DNA of 64,000 nucleotides, from positions 478,309,376 through 478,373,375 of the forward strand of contig NC_064619.1 in assembly GCF_023898315.1 (NCBI RefSeq), given 5' to 3'. The notes under the pieces were generated by a model, which did not search any database, was not told the origin of the DNA, and saw only the letters and a program-made list of their open reading frames with translations. The translations under genes were made by a program, and so were the position numbers. This stretch comes from Schistocerca nitens. Taxonomy: Eukaryota > Arthropoda > Insecta > Orthoptera > Acrididae. Numbering within the stretch: position 1 is the stretch's first letter; each line of letters begins with the position of its first letter. This document shows, piece after piece, positions 1-11,252 of the stretch.

Positions 1-430
1 GTATTTCATTACTTCAAAAGGCATATTATTCAGTACCATTGCTATGTTTACTTTCGAAAGTACGATCATAGAGAGGATGCAACATGTTATCTTGTATTGA
101 GAGTCATCAACAGATTAGAAGTAACTCTGAGTGTGCCCAAGGAAAGCGGTTTGGGACCCTTCCTACTTAGGTTGTATGTTAATGACTTTATAGGCTATGT
201 TAACAATGAAATCAAACTTATCGCAGTTGATGTAGTTAGTTATAATGAAGTACTGTCATAAAAAATCTGTACAAACGTACAGGCGAACATTGATAAGACT
301 TCAAAGTGTTGCAGATATTGGCAACTTACTTTAAATTTTCAGAAATGTAAAACAGTGTAACTTGCAAAACGAAACATGTAGTATCCTGAACCTATACAAG
401 ACGTAATACACTATACAAAGTGTCATGTAT
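1..430 (+). mobile_element. Decayed LINE (Jockey/CR1-like), reverse transcriptase fragment
   Basis: Broken reading frames resemble the central reverse transcriptase of a non-LTR retrotransposon. A 'LGPFLL.LYVNDF' stretch near 155-190 corresponds to the usual 'GPLLFLLYINDL' motif. It is followed by a degraded FADD box (reads IAVD) and then by 'WQLTLNFQKC'. The same segment recurs, better preserved, at about 12400-12800. The element continues off the left edge. It is dead, with several stops and a lost catalytic pair. Jockey versus CR1 cannot be decided by eye. Confidence 0.7.
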
Positions 431-1310
431 TATGTCAGAATAGAAATTAATTTCTTGTTGAATTTCCTCTGCTATGCTTTCAGGACCAGGTTATCACAAT
501 AATGAGTGTAATAGGATAGTGATGCATTTGAAGATATTTAGCTCTGGGAGGAGTTGGGTGTCTGAGGAAAGCATGTGGACCTAACAAACATTTGATATAT
601 ACAGGTATGCAAAATTTAATGATGGCAGTAACTTTCGCATCATGTGTCACTGCCAAGTAACATAGCCGATGAAAGTTGTACCATATGTAGAAAGAACTGC
701 TACAGTATAGTACAGTACAGTGCAGTATACACCCTCCGGTAACTGAAAGAAATACGCAATGAGATGAACAGAAATTTAACTCTTATTCAAATATAGTAAC
801 ACTGAGGTCACTGCAATTAATTATCGTTCCCTGGAAATTAAAAAACGCGGGCTATGATTATTAGTAGGATGTGTGATCCAGTTCGACAGTTCGTACTATG
901 CAACATTCTCCCGTGATGACCACAAGGTTGATGAGGACTTCTTGTGGTGGGGTGTTCTATTTCTCCACCAGCATTCTTGACAACTGCTGGATGGCTGTTG
1001 GTGCATGTGGACTTTCTTTGCTAAGTTCATTCTTGTTTAACTGTGATTATCGGTTCATTAGCTACTAATATCTTATTTATTTTAATTGCATTTGTTATCT
1101 ATTAGTAAGGCACTTATGTATGGTAAGTTTCAGTTAGAAACTAACGAAAATAATACATTAAGTACAGCATTTGTTATCAATAAAAAATAAATAAATTACG
1201 TGTACCAGCTACAAGAACGTAAAGCACATCGTAATTACTTTTATGTCTGAGTAAAGTATTCATTTTGGACCATATCTTCATTGAAAATTGTTACCCTTAA
1301 CAAAATTACT
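431..1310. other. Unassigned AT-rich DNA
   Basis: No open frame, RNA gene or repeat that I recognise. There is a short CAGTA-rich run near 700-730. Confidence 0.5.
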
Positions 1311-1319
1311 TTTACAAGG

Positions 1320-1585
1320 CAAGAATTTATAGCATGTCACACACACAGCTGCAGTCTCACTGGTTTCAGTTGCCTGAAACTGTAGTCGGGTGTGTGTGTG
1401 TGTGTGCGAGTGTGCATATGTGTGTCTATTGCTGACGAAGACAAATGGCCGAAAACTTTTATTGTGAGAGTTTTTTTGTTGTGCCTAACTGCGATTCAGC
1501 ATCTCTGCTACATGCCGAGTAGCAACTTTCCTTATCATAATATTATTACATTCCCTCCTGGATTTCCCATTGTTTGATTTCTAGC
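1320..1585 (+). repeat. Dispersed TG-rich repeat with hairpin and hammerhead-like core
   Basis: The segment starts with a perfect 7-bp hairpin (GTTTCAG/CTGAAAC, about 1363-1380). It continues through a (TG)n run (1390-1408), the motif CTGACGA (1432-1438), a weak stem and GAAAA, and ends at about 1585. Its last 60 bp reappear reversed near 51640-51690, so it belongs to a dispersed family. I recall similar repeats from orthopteran genomes. CTGANGA followed by a stem and GAAA is the hammerhead ribozyme core arrangement, but stem II is poorly paired here, so activity is unlikely. Confidence 0.55.
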
Positions 1586-1589
1586 ATCT

Positions 1590-2225
1590 TTTAGTAATAA
1601 ACTACATTTACAAACAATAACAGGCCTGTGGTCATTCTGTTGAGGAAGAGCTCAGGATTGCTCTCCCAGATTCGTTCACAACAAATTAAATTTCATTTGA
1701 TATTTATGTGAAAAAGATATATATTTTAGACATTTTGGATACCTGCAAAGATTTCCATAACTTAAGAGTGTTCTGAATATCATATTTTGTAATAAATCGG
1801 TGGTTGTGATTTACAATTACTGTAAATAAGTAACATATTGTGGCACATTAATTCTGTCTTTTAATAGGAGTGTACTGAACCTGAGCTCGATCCCACAAGC
1901 AATTATTGAATGGAGAGCTTGGGATTTATCGTAATTACACCCAATTGTTTCAGCAACCAAATGAGCTACCAGAACTGGCAACTCACTAGCGCCACTAGAG
2001 CACACACTAATGGCAGCTACTCAGAGCTGGAGGATGTACTTATTTCACTACATTTTCAAACTGTTATCATCCTTTCCTTCTGATGCAGAAGGAAAGGATT
2101 TCGTAATCCCTGAAGTATAGTGTCTATGGAATCCTGTACCTGCTACTGCAGCCTTAACAGAAGTGGTAAATATCGCCAATGAACCCCTTCAAATCACAAC
2201 AGCCATCAGGACCACCGGTGTCAAC
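1590..2225. other. Unassigned DNA
   Basis: No convincing coding region. A short inverted repeat (CCTTTCCTTCTGATGCAGAAGGAAAGG) lies at about 2071-2097 and could form a hairpin; no function is assigned. Confidence 0.4.
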
Positions 2226-2226
2226 C

Positions 2227-2605
2227 TGCAGCCTCGCTTGAGCTGCACAGTGATTAAATCCAACTCAACATCTAAGAAGCTAAATCTGCAACAACATCAA
2301 CCTTGCCAACAGCTTCCTGTCTAATCTACGTAGCACTTAAAACTACAATTCAGATGAACTCAACAGCTGCCCACTTGATCGGAGCAGCACCTAAAACCAC
2401 TTGTAAAATTAAACAACAAACTGCTACAAAGCTAACGAATACAATGCCTGCTCAGCTGATCAGTGCCGCACTTAAAATCACATGAAAACTTAATCGCAAT
2501 TGCAACAACCCAAACTAATTCAATAACTGCCAGCTAGTCCTTGCAACATTTAAGACCATATTCACATTTGAACACAAGTTCAAAAACCACTCATGACAAC
2601 CGTCA
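2227..2605 (+). repeat. Imperfect ~80-bp tandem repeat, about 4-5 units
   Basis: Units begin near 2300, 2367, 2447 and 2527. They share a skeleton of CTG.C(A/C)..TGATC, then GCA(G/C)(C/A)ACTTAAAA.CAC. One frame therefore gives a repeating 'LIxAALKxT' pattern. A more diverged unit may start at about 2227. Units differ at perhaps a quarter of positions. The array could be a minisatellite or part of a degraded transposon gene, and nothing favours a host protein. Confidence 0.6.
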
Positions 2606-2609
2606 AAAA

Positions 2610-3200
2610 ATTCTCGTCAATTAATGGAAAATACATCACAACAACCTCAAGATGGCACACAGCACCACTCACTGAAACACACTCGCCAACAACCTTCTGC
2701 ATCCGTGACACTGCCGGAGCTCCACACTTCTCCTGACCTACACAAGATGGCATTGCCTGCTTACCTTGAGCGCTACGGATCGAACCAGCAGGTCTTTCAA
2801 ACTAAACCTCTAACGGACCCCAGTCGAAAAGCGAGAGATATGCTTGCAGCAAGTACCACATGGCACAGTGTATTGTCTCCAATTATCGTACACTGACGCT
2901 ACTGTCGAATTTTCTGTGACCATGACTGAAAAACGCTTCAGAGAAACAGTAAAACTTGCACCAATTTTTCTGTTGTTGCGATAGGTATCTCGTTTTTGGC
3001 TATGAGTCACTTAAGTTCCAAAAGGTTACTGATAACATTTATATCATATCACACATAAATCAGAAGAGAAACAGCAAGTTTAGTATAAAGTCACTATATG
3101 TAATATACTGCACCAGGCTTAAGTTATTTCTTTACAGTTCACTAAAATATTGCGCCAGGTACAGTGCAGCCCCACTCTGTTTGCTGTTCTCAGTCAAGGG
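2610..3200. other. Unassigned stretch upstream of LINE
   Basis: A 90-codon open frame (2624-2896) rich in Gln, His, Ser and Pro matches nothing I know and has no obvious splice context. It may be residual LINE ORF1 or chance. Confidence 0.3.
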
Positions 3201-3229
3201 ATGAGTTGGTTGCTATTAATAAGCACCTG

Positions 3230-3927
3230 GAAATCGCCCTGACTTCTGTCAAACGACTAGAAGCTGCAGGAAGTACAAGGAACTCGAAACTTTCAACACA
3301 GAACAGGAAAATGAAGGGGAACTATGGCTCAAGTTAAATGACTAGTTGACCAAACACTGGATTTATATGTACCCATCAGAACAGTTCATGATCGGAGAGA
3401 TACTCCATGGTGTACAGTCAAAGTAAAGAAACCTCTATAGAAACAGAGCCACTGCATAATAGGCATAAAACAAAGCACACTGCTATACATTGAGAAATGT
3501 TGAATGAAATATATGTGACAGTCTAGAGAGCAATAAAGAGAGCCTTCAGTGAGTACCACAGCAGAATATTGTCGAAAGATCTTTCACAAAACCTAAAGAA
3601 ATTCTGGTCGTGCGCAAAGGCCGTTAATGGCACCAGAGTTAGTGTCCAGCCAAACGTGGACAAGGCAGGAACTGAAGTTGAGAATAAAAAAGCGTAATCA
3701 GAAATGCTTAAATCTGTTTTCAAACGTTCCTTTACAACGGAAATCCAGGAGTAATGCACCAGTTTAATTTTCGTATCACTGAGAAGATGAATGAAATAGA
3801 TATTAGTGTTAATGACGCTGAGAAACAGTTGACACCATTAAAACTGAACAAAGCCCCAGGACCCAATGGAACCCCTATCAGATCCTATATTCAGTTTGCC
3901 AATGAGTTAGCCCCTCTGTTAACTATA
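3230..3927 (+). mobile_element. LINE (Jockey/CR1-like), 5' half, split by Tc1-like insertion
   Basis: Decayed linker between endonuclease and reverse transcriptase. It ends in a clear RT N-terminal motif, 'LKLNKAPGPNGTPIRSYIQFA' in broken frame (3838-3900). The reading stops at a TA at 3926-3927, where a Tc1-like element begins. It resumes after the matching TA at 12086-12087 with 'TPVYKKGSRSGPQN'. The two halves are therefore one interrupted LINE. It has many stops. Confidence 0.75.
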
Positions 3928-5057
3928 CACTAAAGTGACTAACGCCATAGGATGCCCACAAACATCGTGACTGACCCTTTTTTTGACCGGCGTGGGGCAA
4001 CAACTTGAGATGGCATGGACTCAACAAGACATTGGAAGTCCCCTGTAGTAATACTGAGCCATGCTGCCTCTATGGCCCTTCATAATTGCGAAGACGTTGC
4101 TGGTATAGTATATGGTGCATGAACTGAGCTCTCGATTATGTCCCATAAATGTTCGATGAGACTCATTTGGAGCAATTTAGGTGACCAAACATTCGCTCTA
4201 ATTGTCCAGAATGTTCTTCAAACCAACTGTGCACAATTGTGCTCAGATGAAATGACGCATTGCCATCCATAAATTTTCTACTGTTGTTTCGCAACGTAAA
4301 GTACATGAATCACTGTAAGTGGTCTCCAAGTAGCTGAGCATAACCTTTTCCAGTCAATGATCAGTTCCACTCCATGTAAACATATAGTCCACATCATTAT
4401 GGAACCACCACCAATTTCCACAGTGCCTTGCTGGCAACTTGGTCCATGGCTTCGTGGGGTCTGCACCACACTCGAACCCTACCATCAGCTCCAACTGAAA
4501 CTGGGACTCATCATATCAGACCAGGGTTATCCGATCGTCTGGCGTCCAACTGATATGGTTACAAGCTCAGGGGAGACGCTGCAGGCGATGTCGTGCTGTT
4601 AGCAAAGAAACTTGAGTTGGTCATCTGATGCCATAACCCATAACGCCAAAATTTCGCAACACTGTCCTAACGGATATGTTCGTCGCAGATCCCACATTGA
4701 TTTCTGCGGCTATTTCACGTAATGTTGCTTGTCTGTTAGAACTAACAACTCTACAAAACGTTGCTACTTTCAGTGGTTAAGTGAAGCCCATCAGTCACTA
4801 TGTCGTCCATGGCGAGAGGTAATGCCTGAAATTTCATAGTCTCGTCACACTCCTGACGCCATGGACATCCGAATACTGAAGACTGTAATGATTTCTGAAA
4901 TGGAATGTCCCATGCATTCAGCTCCAACTACCATTCCGCGTTCAGAGACTGTTAATTGCCGTCGTGTAGTCTTAATCACGTCGGAAACATTTTCACATGT
5001 ATCACATGAGTACAAATGAGAACTCCACCAATGCAATGCCCTCTATACCTTGTGTAT

Positions 5058-6410
5058 TATCATGCGCAAAAGTAATTGAACGACCTGAATTGTGATCCGC
5101 CTGATTTGCATGCAACCAACATAACGTAGCTGTCTAGCTGGTCCTCTAATCGCTTTGCGGTACAGTCGTTCGACTATACAAAATTGATACCACGGGAGAC
5201 CAATAGACAACACGGTTCTTTAAGGCAATCAGTACCATGTAACATCACACAATGATACTGCAAAAACTAGAAAAAACACGTAATTAGAGATGAGTTAGTC
5301 CCTAAAGCTTGTACAGGTTACAATGATTTTCAAAAGCGTTACCATCTCATTACAATCTGAAACAACAAACTATGGCACATAAACTGTGTAGCAATCCTTA
5401 AACAAAGTAAATGTTTACATGAAAAAGATATTGTGAGACAATGTCTGGACTAATAAAGGTCTATGACAGTTCGAAGTATTTTTCCTCTGTATAAGGTTTT
5501 CCCGCACGTGCTAAATGTCCCAGTGACGATTGGTTTTTGCATAAACTGGTCGTTAAAGGAACTAGTTAAAGAAAACATGATAAACAGCGGTAAACGCTCT
5601 ATAGAAACCGCAATATTAATGGAGTATAATCACTATACTACATATTCATGGAGAATTATTCGCCCACATGTTTGAACTATAAATGACATGACGAAATTTT
5701 TTGTTCTGGATCTGGACAGAAACCCAGCAGACGTAGCCACTACTAACTAAAATACACTTTCGCACCTGTCCGGGACTTGATCAAAGCAACGATCATCAAT
5801 GCTGACTAGCCGTAAAGAGACGTGAAATATAAAGGTGTTCAGCAGTATTTGTTATCACATCTGAACTTGAAACGAAGTGACGAAATTATTTCTACTACAT
5901 CAAAACCATTATCGCCCTGTTAACTAACCACGAAAGACGTTTAATACCCTCTCCTTCACAAGTAACCAAGTATGCATGTGCTGAAAATTGGAATGCTATG
6001 ATTTAAAATGTTGTGGCGGGATTTTCTACCCAGCACGTTATCGGTTGTTAACTAAGTAAAATCAGATGTTAGAAATCGAATTTATTTACCAGCAGCGAGC
6101 TGTATCAATATGAGACGAGGGTACAATTTGTTTTGCTTGCCCGGGAATCGAACACGGCGCGTACTGTCGCTGTTTCCCATCCATAAATAGACGTTAAGTA
6201 TCAACTGCTAGCTTACCAGTAGTGAGATGCTCGCATGTTTCACTAGAAATAACGGTACCTATCGTTATTGTTGACTGTTCATGAACTGAAATGAAATACG
6301 CAAATTATTTGTCGGTGGTAGATCAGTGTGCACATGCTAGGCTCTGACGCTGTTGGTAGTGAAGGGATATTTTGTGTAATGCGGATTCTGAACCACTGTG
6401 CGACCTAACA
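5058..6410 (+). repeat. Left inverted arm of the ~7 kb element
   Basis: Outer 170 bp are well conserved against the right arm. The inner part (6068-6341) includes a segment (6140-6165) whose reverse complement resembles a tRNA B box (GTTCGATTCCC). The extra 5230-6067 stretch contains no recognisable gene. Confidence 0.75.
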
Positions 6411-6827
6411 TTCTGGACTTGGCGTTACCATAGGTGAATTAGATCTTTTCGTGAATGTTAAAAATGGACACTACGAGTGAGAACCGAACCTCTGGCCGGT
6501 GTTGCTATCACTTTGACATGGACCTGAATTAACAGACGTAAAGGCCAATTAGCTACTGATTGCAACTTGAACATCAGATATAAATATCGGGGAATAATTT
6601 ACGGGGTTCTCCTTTTAAGTAGCTGTCGTAGCAATTTTTGTTGTAATGTCTTATAAGAACTGCAAACTAAAAAAAAAAATATTTTCCAGAAGCGATTAGG
6701 TTCTGTAGTATCATCTGACACCGTTAACAGAATGAGTAAATAATATTTTTTTTATTATTAAATACGTGAAAATAATTTTTACTACATTGGATTTCTTTGG
6801 CACTCCTGCTAACACATAATAAAACAG

Positions 6828-7900
6828 ATGAAACCACAACATGCCACTGATTACAAAACGCTAACATCAACAAAGACTTTTCATAAACTGCGAATAACAC
6901 ATTATTTCATCTACATCTATATTTCACAACCCACATTAAGGTGTGTGGTACAGGATACTATATATACCACTATCATTTCCCCATTTGTTTACTCCAGGCG
7001 CGAATATTTCGTAGGAAGAACGATTGCTAGTAAACCTCTGTGTGCGCAAGACTCTCTCTAATTTTATCTTCACGGTTTTTCTGAGAGATATAAGTAGGAA
7101 GAAGCAGTTTATTGCCCAACTATTCAAGTTACCTACGGTCTAGGTATTAAACAGTAGACCATACCACCATGGAGGCTGCCTATTTTGCAGCGTCTTCACC
7201 TGGAATTGAATGAGCAACTCTTTGACGCTTCCGTGCTTACTAAATAATCCAATAACTAAAGGATTACTTGGATCTTCTCTATTTTGGCTATCCTACCTGG
7301 TACGGACTCAGAATGATGAGCAGTATTTAAGCATTGGTCAAACGATTGTAAGAAGTCAAGACTGTGAGAAGTCAAGGAACATGGCATCTATCTGGTCACC
7401 TGTGTCTACTGTTTTCTGGAATCTCGTGGGCGAACAGAGAGTTCTGAGTTGCACACGATCCTTGTTTACGGAAATCGTGCTGATTCTTACATAGTAGATT
7501 TCGAAACTCCGAAACTTGTTGAATGTGCGAGCATGAATCATATTACGAAGTTCTTCAACAGACCGACGTCAGAAATGTAGACCTATAGTTTTGTGCATCT
7601 TTCCGATGACCCTTCCTGAAAATGAGAATAACCTGTGCTTTTTTCCAATCATTAGGATGACTTATCAGGACATCTACGGTAAAATGATGTTACGAAAGGA
7701 GTAGGTACGCATACTTTGTGTATAATCCAGTTGGTATACTTGCAGGTGCAGTGCCCATTCTTCTGATGAGTGATTTCTGTAGCTTTACTATCCCGTGATC
7801 ACGTAGTTCTATATCTATTTTGTCGTTCATGCGACGATGTATAGGGGTGGGGGGGTGGGGGGATGTTTCGTTTACAGAAGTAACGAAAGTCCATGTTTAG
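6828..7900 (-). mobile_element. LINE reverse transcriptase remnant (Jockey/CR1-like), minus strand
   Basis: On the minus strand near 7400-7375 a frame reads 'DTGDQIDAMFLDFSQS', matching RT motif A ('QVDAVFLDF.KAFD'). Further upstream on that strand (7540-7440) are remnants of the 'R..NLL...QHGFRK' box. The part at 7340-6900 corresponds to the C-terminal end, joined across an internal deletion near 7350. Strongly decayed. Confidence 0.65.
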
Positions 7901-9285
7901 TATGCACTAAACTCAGAAAAATGAAATACAACTTATCACGATAAAGGTACAAAAAACGACTGTCTGATTAATTCAAAGTACCCCAAGTCGTTAAGGATTA
8001 TCAACAGATTATGTAAATTCGGCCGCGAAATACTCTTTGTCTACGTCCAGTCCACAGTCATACAGGAGCGTCACAGAACTACCACAAAAGTTAGGAATTT
8101 AGCAGTTTGTGAAGATACATAAAGTAATAAAGTACAAGTAAAGGAATAAATCCAAAAATTATTGATATAATGATATGGCACGGAAAAATACATTTTCTTT
8201 ACCATTTGTTATCCATCTGCCTGTTTTTACGTCTGCTAAGACCTCTTGTTCTCAGGACATGTAAAGATATGAAGTAGAAATTTGTGCCGCGTGCTAAGGT
8301 CTACGGTCCCGTGGCTGTGTAAATAGATTTAAGCTCCTAAGTTACTTCTGTCGAAAGAAACAGCGTGGTATGTCAAACGTTCTGATACTTGCAAACGTAA
8401 TCCATAAAAGCTACAGACGAATATTGGTCGGAAGTATTTGGCCTGCTGGTTTAGCGGTAAAGAGCGCGACTGCACTTAGAAAAGTCTCAGGATCGAATCT
8501 CGTTTATACGATGGATTTTTCAATCTTCATTTTAACCTAGTGTTCACTTCTCAATGATGTAACGAATGGCCAGAAACATCGCGTGTTTCGGTTTACCCAC
8601 TTAACTGTACTTGTCTTCTCCCCGCTTAGATGACTGGAGTAGTTTAGGGACACACAAGTCACTGAAGTGGTGTCCAATACAAAAACTTGCACCAGGGCAT
8701 TAAGTAAAAGGAATTACTGTTATCTAAGTACATAACTGTGTTTGTACAGAACTCACATAGTGCGAGTCATACTAGCACTTTTCTGATTATTCGCTTTCGG
8801 TATTGTGTTTTCCACTCAGTATTAAATAAAAATAATCTCTCTTTTATGCTCCCGTCGGTATTGGAGTCCTGCCTGCACAAATAACTCAAAGTAATACGCC
8901 TTCTCATTGACGTCACATAAAATTAATTCTTTCACTTTGATGGCCTCATCGGATTTGACGTCGTTTTTAATGTGAAAAAAAATTGTTCCCATAGTCGTCT
9001 TGATCTCCTTGATTAATGATCACAAAATAATTTAAAATCAATAGTCCTTTGAATGACTGAAAAAGAGTGAAATAGACTAATTGAGTTATGTGTCTATTAT
9101 GGTATTCTTTCAATTAAATGTCTTAGCTAGTGATGATCAATCGTTTTAGATTTAGTTATATTACACCTTCATTTGAAAAAAGTTTAAGGCAAACACATTT
9201 TCCTTTTGTTCATAGTAACGTAAATGCTCAGTAAGAGTAATCGAACAGTAAACAAAACGTTCTTTTGTCATAAAGTTTCCTCCCT
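7901..9285. other. Mostly unassigned DNA inside the ~7 kb element
   Basis: A G-run (7848-7861) and the tRNA-like SINE head at 8441 are the only recognisable pieces. No coding signal. Confidence 0.4.
8441..8600 (+). repeat. tRNA-derived SINE head
   Basis: GCTGGTTTAGCGGTAAAGAGCG (8445-8466) resembles a Pol III A box, and AGGATCGAATC (8489-8499) a B box, at tRNA spacing. No proper acceptor stem closes it, so it is a SINE head or tRNA pseudogene rather than a functional tRNA. The 3' limit is uncertain. Confidence 0.5.
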
Positions 9286-9289
9286 AATG

Positions 9290-9800
9290 ACACAATGATT
9301 CAGTATCGTGGCCAGTTTCCATCCTACTCTACAACAGCATTTAACCGCCGGGGAACAGAGGCAACAAGTTTCCGGATGAATCTGTTATTCTGCTACAGCT
9401 CTTCCCATGAATCATGAACTGCTTCGGGCAGCAATGCCTTGGTTGTTGGTGTAGGTCTTCTACACTTAATAATTTTCGCTATCTGCCCATATGTACTCTA
9501 CAGGATTGAGGTCAGCACCTTTTGGAGACCAGTCCAGGAGATCGATGTCTCCATTCATTTGAAACCATTGTTTTACACAGTTTGCTGTATGGACTGGGGA
9601 ACGGTCATGTTGGAATATTATACTGCCTCCCGAAAACCTCTGGTGAACAGAAGGAAGCATTATGTTCTCCAGTATTTGACAGTAGCAATGACTAGCTAGC
9701 GGATGGTCCAGTTCCCACAAAACGCCACAACCACCTGCTGATATCCACCCCCAAACTGTGACAGAAGTTCGGCTACACTTTTGCCTCTGATTAACATACT
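9290..9800 (-). mobile_element. Tc1-like transposase C-terminal fragment
   Basis: Minus-strand 9720-9466 encodes the catalytic C-terminus of a Tc1-type transposase. 'FQHDRSPVHTANCVKQWF' holds the second Asp, and 'SPDLNP'-like 'SPKGADLNPVEYIW' holds the third acidic residue. The catalytic N-terminal part is missing. The SINE starting at 9805 abuts the fragment. Confidence 0.75.
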
Positions 9801-9987
9801 TTCTGCCGGCAGCTGAGGCCGAGAGGTTCTAGGCGCTTCAGTCCGGAAGAGCGGGGCTGTTATGATCGCAGGTTTGAATCCTGCCTTGGACATGGATATG
9901 CGTGATGTCCTTAGGTTAGTTAGGTTTAAGTAGTTCTAAGTCTAGGGGGCTGATTACCTCAGATGTTAAGTCACATAGTGCTTAGAG

Positions 9988-11219
9988 CAGGGCTTAACAA
10001 CTGGCCGGTTTTGAGCGCGAGTACTCGCGTTTGCTCAGGCACGTGCTCGCGAGCAGCTGCAAGGTCGCGGAGTACGGAGGGAGGGGAGGGAGGGGAAATG
10101 CGCGCGCACATTTGAATAGGGCCGCAGCGTGCCTATTGAATTCGCGCCGACTGTGTAACGTTTAAAGTACTACGATCAGCTCTTAACAGTCACTTCGCTG
10201 GTTAAGAATCATGTGAAGTCGCCATTGTGTAACCCCAACCATGCTTTCGCAGTTCAACCCCCATTGGGAGGAACTTTATCTGTTTACTGAAAAAGATGGT
10301 GTTGCAAAATGTTTAGTATGTCACAAAACGGTGAATTCTTTTACGAAATTTAATTTGCAGCGACATTATATGTCGTACCACGCGAAAGACTACGGACGTG
10401 GAAAATGTGATTGACCAGACCGTGCACAGGAAGTTATTAAACATAAAAGGAAGCTATCCGAAGAAGATCTGGACGACGAAGAAAAATCAACTGAGGCAGC
10501 TCTCAGGGTGGGTTACAAAATTGCTTTGCTTTTAGCAAAATCCCTGCGCCCCTTAACTGATGGCGATTTAATAAAAGAATGTGTGGTAGTTGCAGCGGAA
10601 CATTTGTGTCCATCTCAAGTTGAACAGTTTTGGATTTTGCCATTATCTAACATGACCATTATGCGTCGCATACAGGACATGGCAGACGACGTCCAGAGCC
10701 AGCTTGCAAATATCTGTTAAGATTTTATGGCGTATTCTCCAGCTCTGGACGAAAGTGTTCATATCACTGGAACAGCGCAGCTTGCCATATTTATTAGAGG
10801 TGTTAACAGAGACCTTCAGGTGAGGGAGGAGCTCCTCGATGTAGTAGCCATGAAGAACACTACAACCGGAGGTGATATTTTAAGTAGTGTTGAAGAAAGT
10901 GTTGAAAATATAGGATTGTCGTGGAATTCTTTAGTTTCAGTGTCTACAGATGGTAGAGGCATACACTAACCTAATAAAATTATGTGGCACGTGTACATTC
11001 TCCTTTATTTGTTTCATTTGTCGCAGTAATAATTCGTGAGTGATATCCCTGCAGCTGGCCGCGGATTTACATCGACTGGCGGCAGCTGTTGTGTACCCCA
11101 CGTGACTCTCCCCACTCTCCGCTCTGGTCCGGTAGTGGGGGTAGCGTGCTCGCGCTGCTCCGTGCTCGCACCTTGCTGCTCACAGCTTGCTCCGCGAGCA
11201 CGTATGTTGTGAAGCCCTG
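9988..11219 (+). mobile_element. hAT element with intact ends, internally deleted
   Basis: The ends CAGGGCTTAACAAC (9988) and GTTGTGAAGCCCTG (ending 11219) are near-perfect inverted repeats. They are flanked by identical 8-bp duplications GCTTAGAG (9980-9987 and 11220-11227), the hAT signature. Subterminal DNA is rich in GCTCGCG-type motifs at both sides (10015-10060, 11135-11205), probably transposase-binding repeats. At 1232 bp it keeps only the N-terminal part of the transposase gene, so it is a deletion derivative. Confidence 0.93.
10241..10969 (+). pseudogene. hAT transposase N-terminus (BED finger), GTF2IRD2/Charlie-like
   Basis: One frame runs from ATG 10241 with stops at 10412 (TGA) and 10718 (TAA). 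Residues 1-55 contain a BED-type zinc finger with C-X2-C (CLVC) and H-X4-H (HYMSYH). Next comes 'YKIALLLAKSLRPLTDGDLIKE', then 'SPALDESVHITGTAQLAIFIRG', which carries the first catalytic Asp. The frame ends at 10969 shortly after 'STDGRG'. This order matches the hAT transposases related to GTF2IRD2 and ZBED proteins. The remaining catalytic residues and the C-terminal dimerisation domain are deleted. Confidence 0.85.
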
Positions 11220-11252
11220 GCTTAGAGCAATCCAATATGGTTTATGTCAAAT

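Larger units (their letters stand above)
9805..11243 (+). repeat. tRNA-derived SINE split by a hAT insertion
   Basis: 9805-9987 and 11220-~11243 are two parts of one SINE, also present as a whole copy at 19651-19850. A-box-like sequence near 9812-9832, B box GGTTTGAATCC (9871-9881), then the conserved GTTAGTTAGGTTTAAGTAG stretch and CATAGTGCTTAGAG. The hAT element sits in the last ~30 bp and duplicates GCTTAGAG. Confidence 0.8.

Noticed and set aside
8441-8515. tRNA gene
   Set aside because: A and B boxes are present but acceptor and anticodon stems do not pair; SINE head more likely. The same applies at 9805, 17223, 19651, 37641 and 40013.
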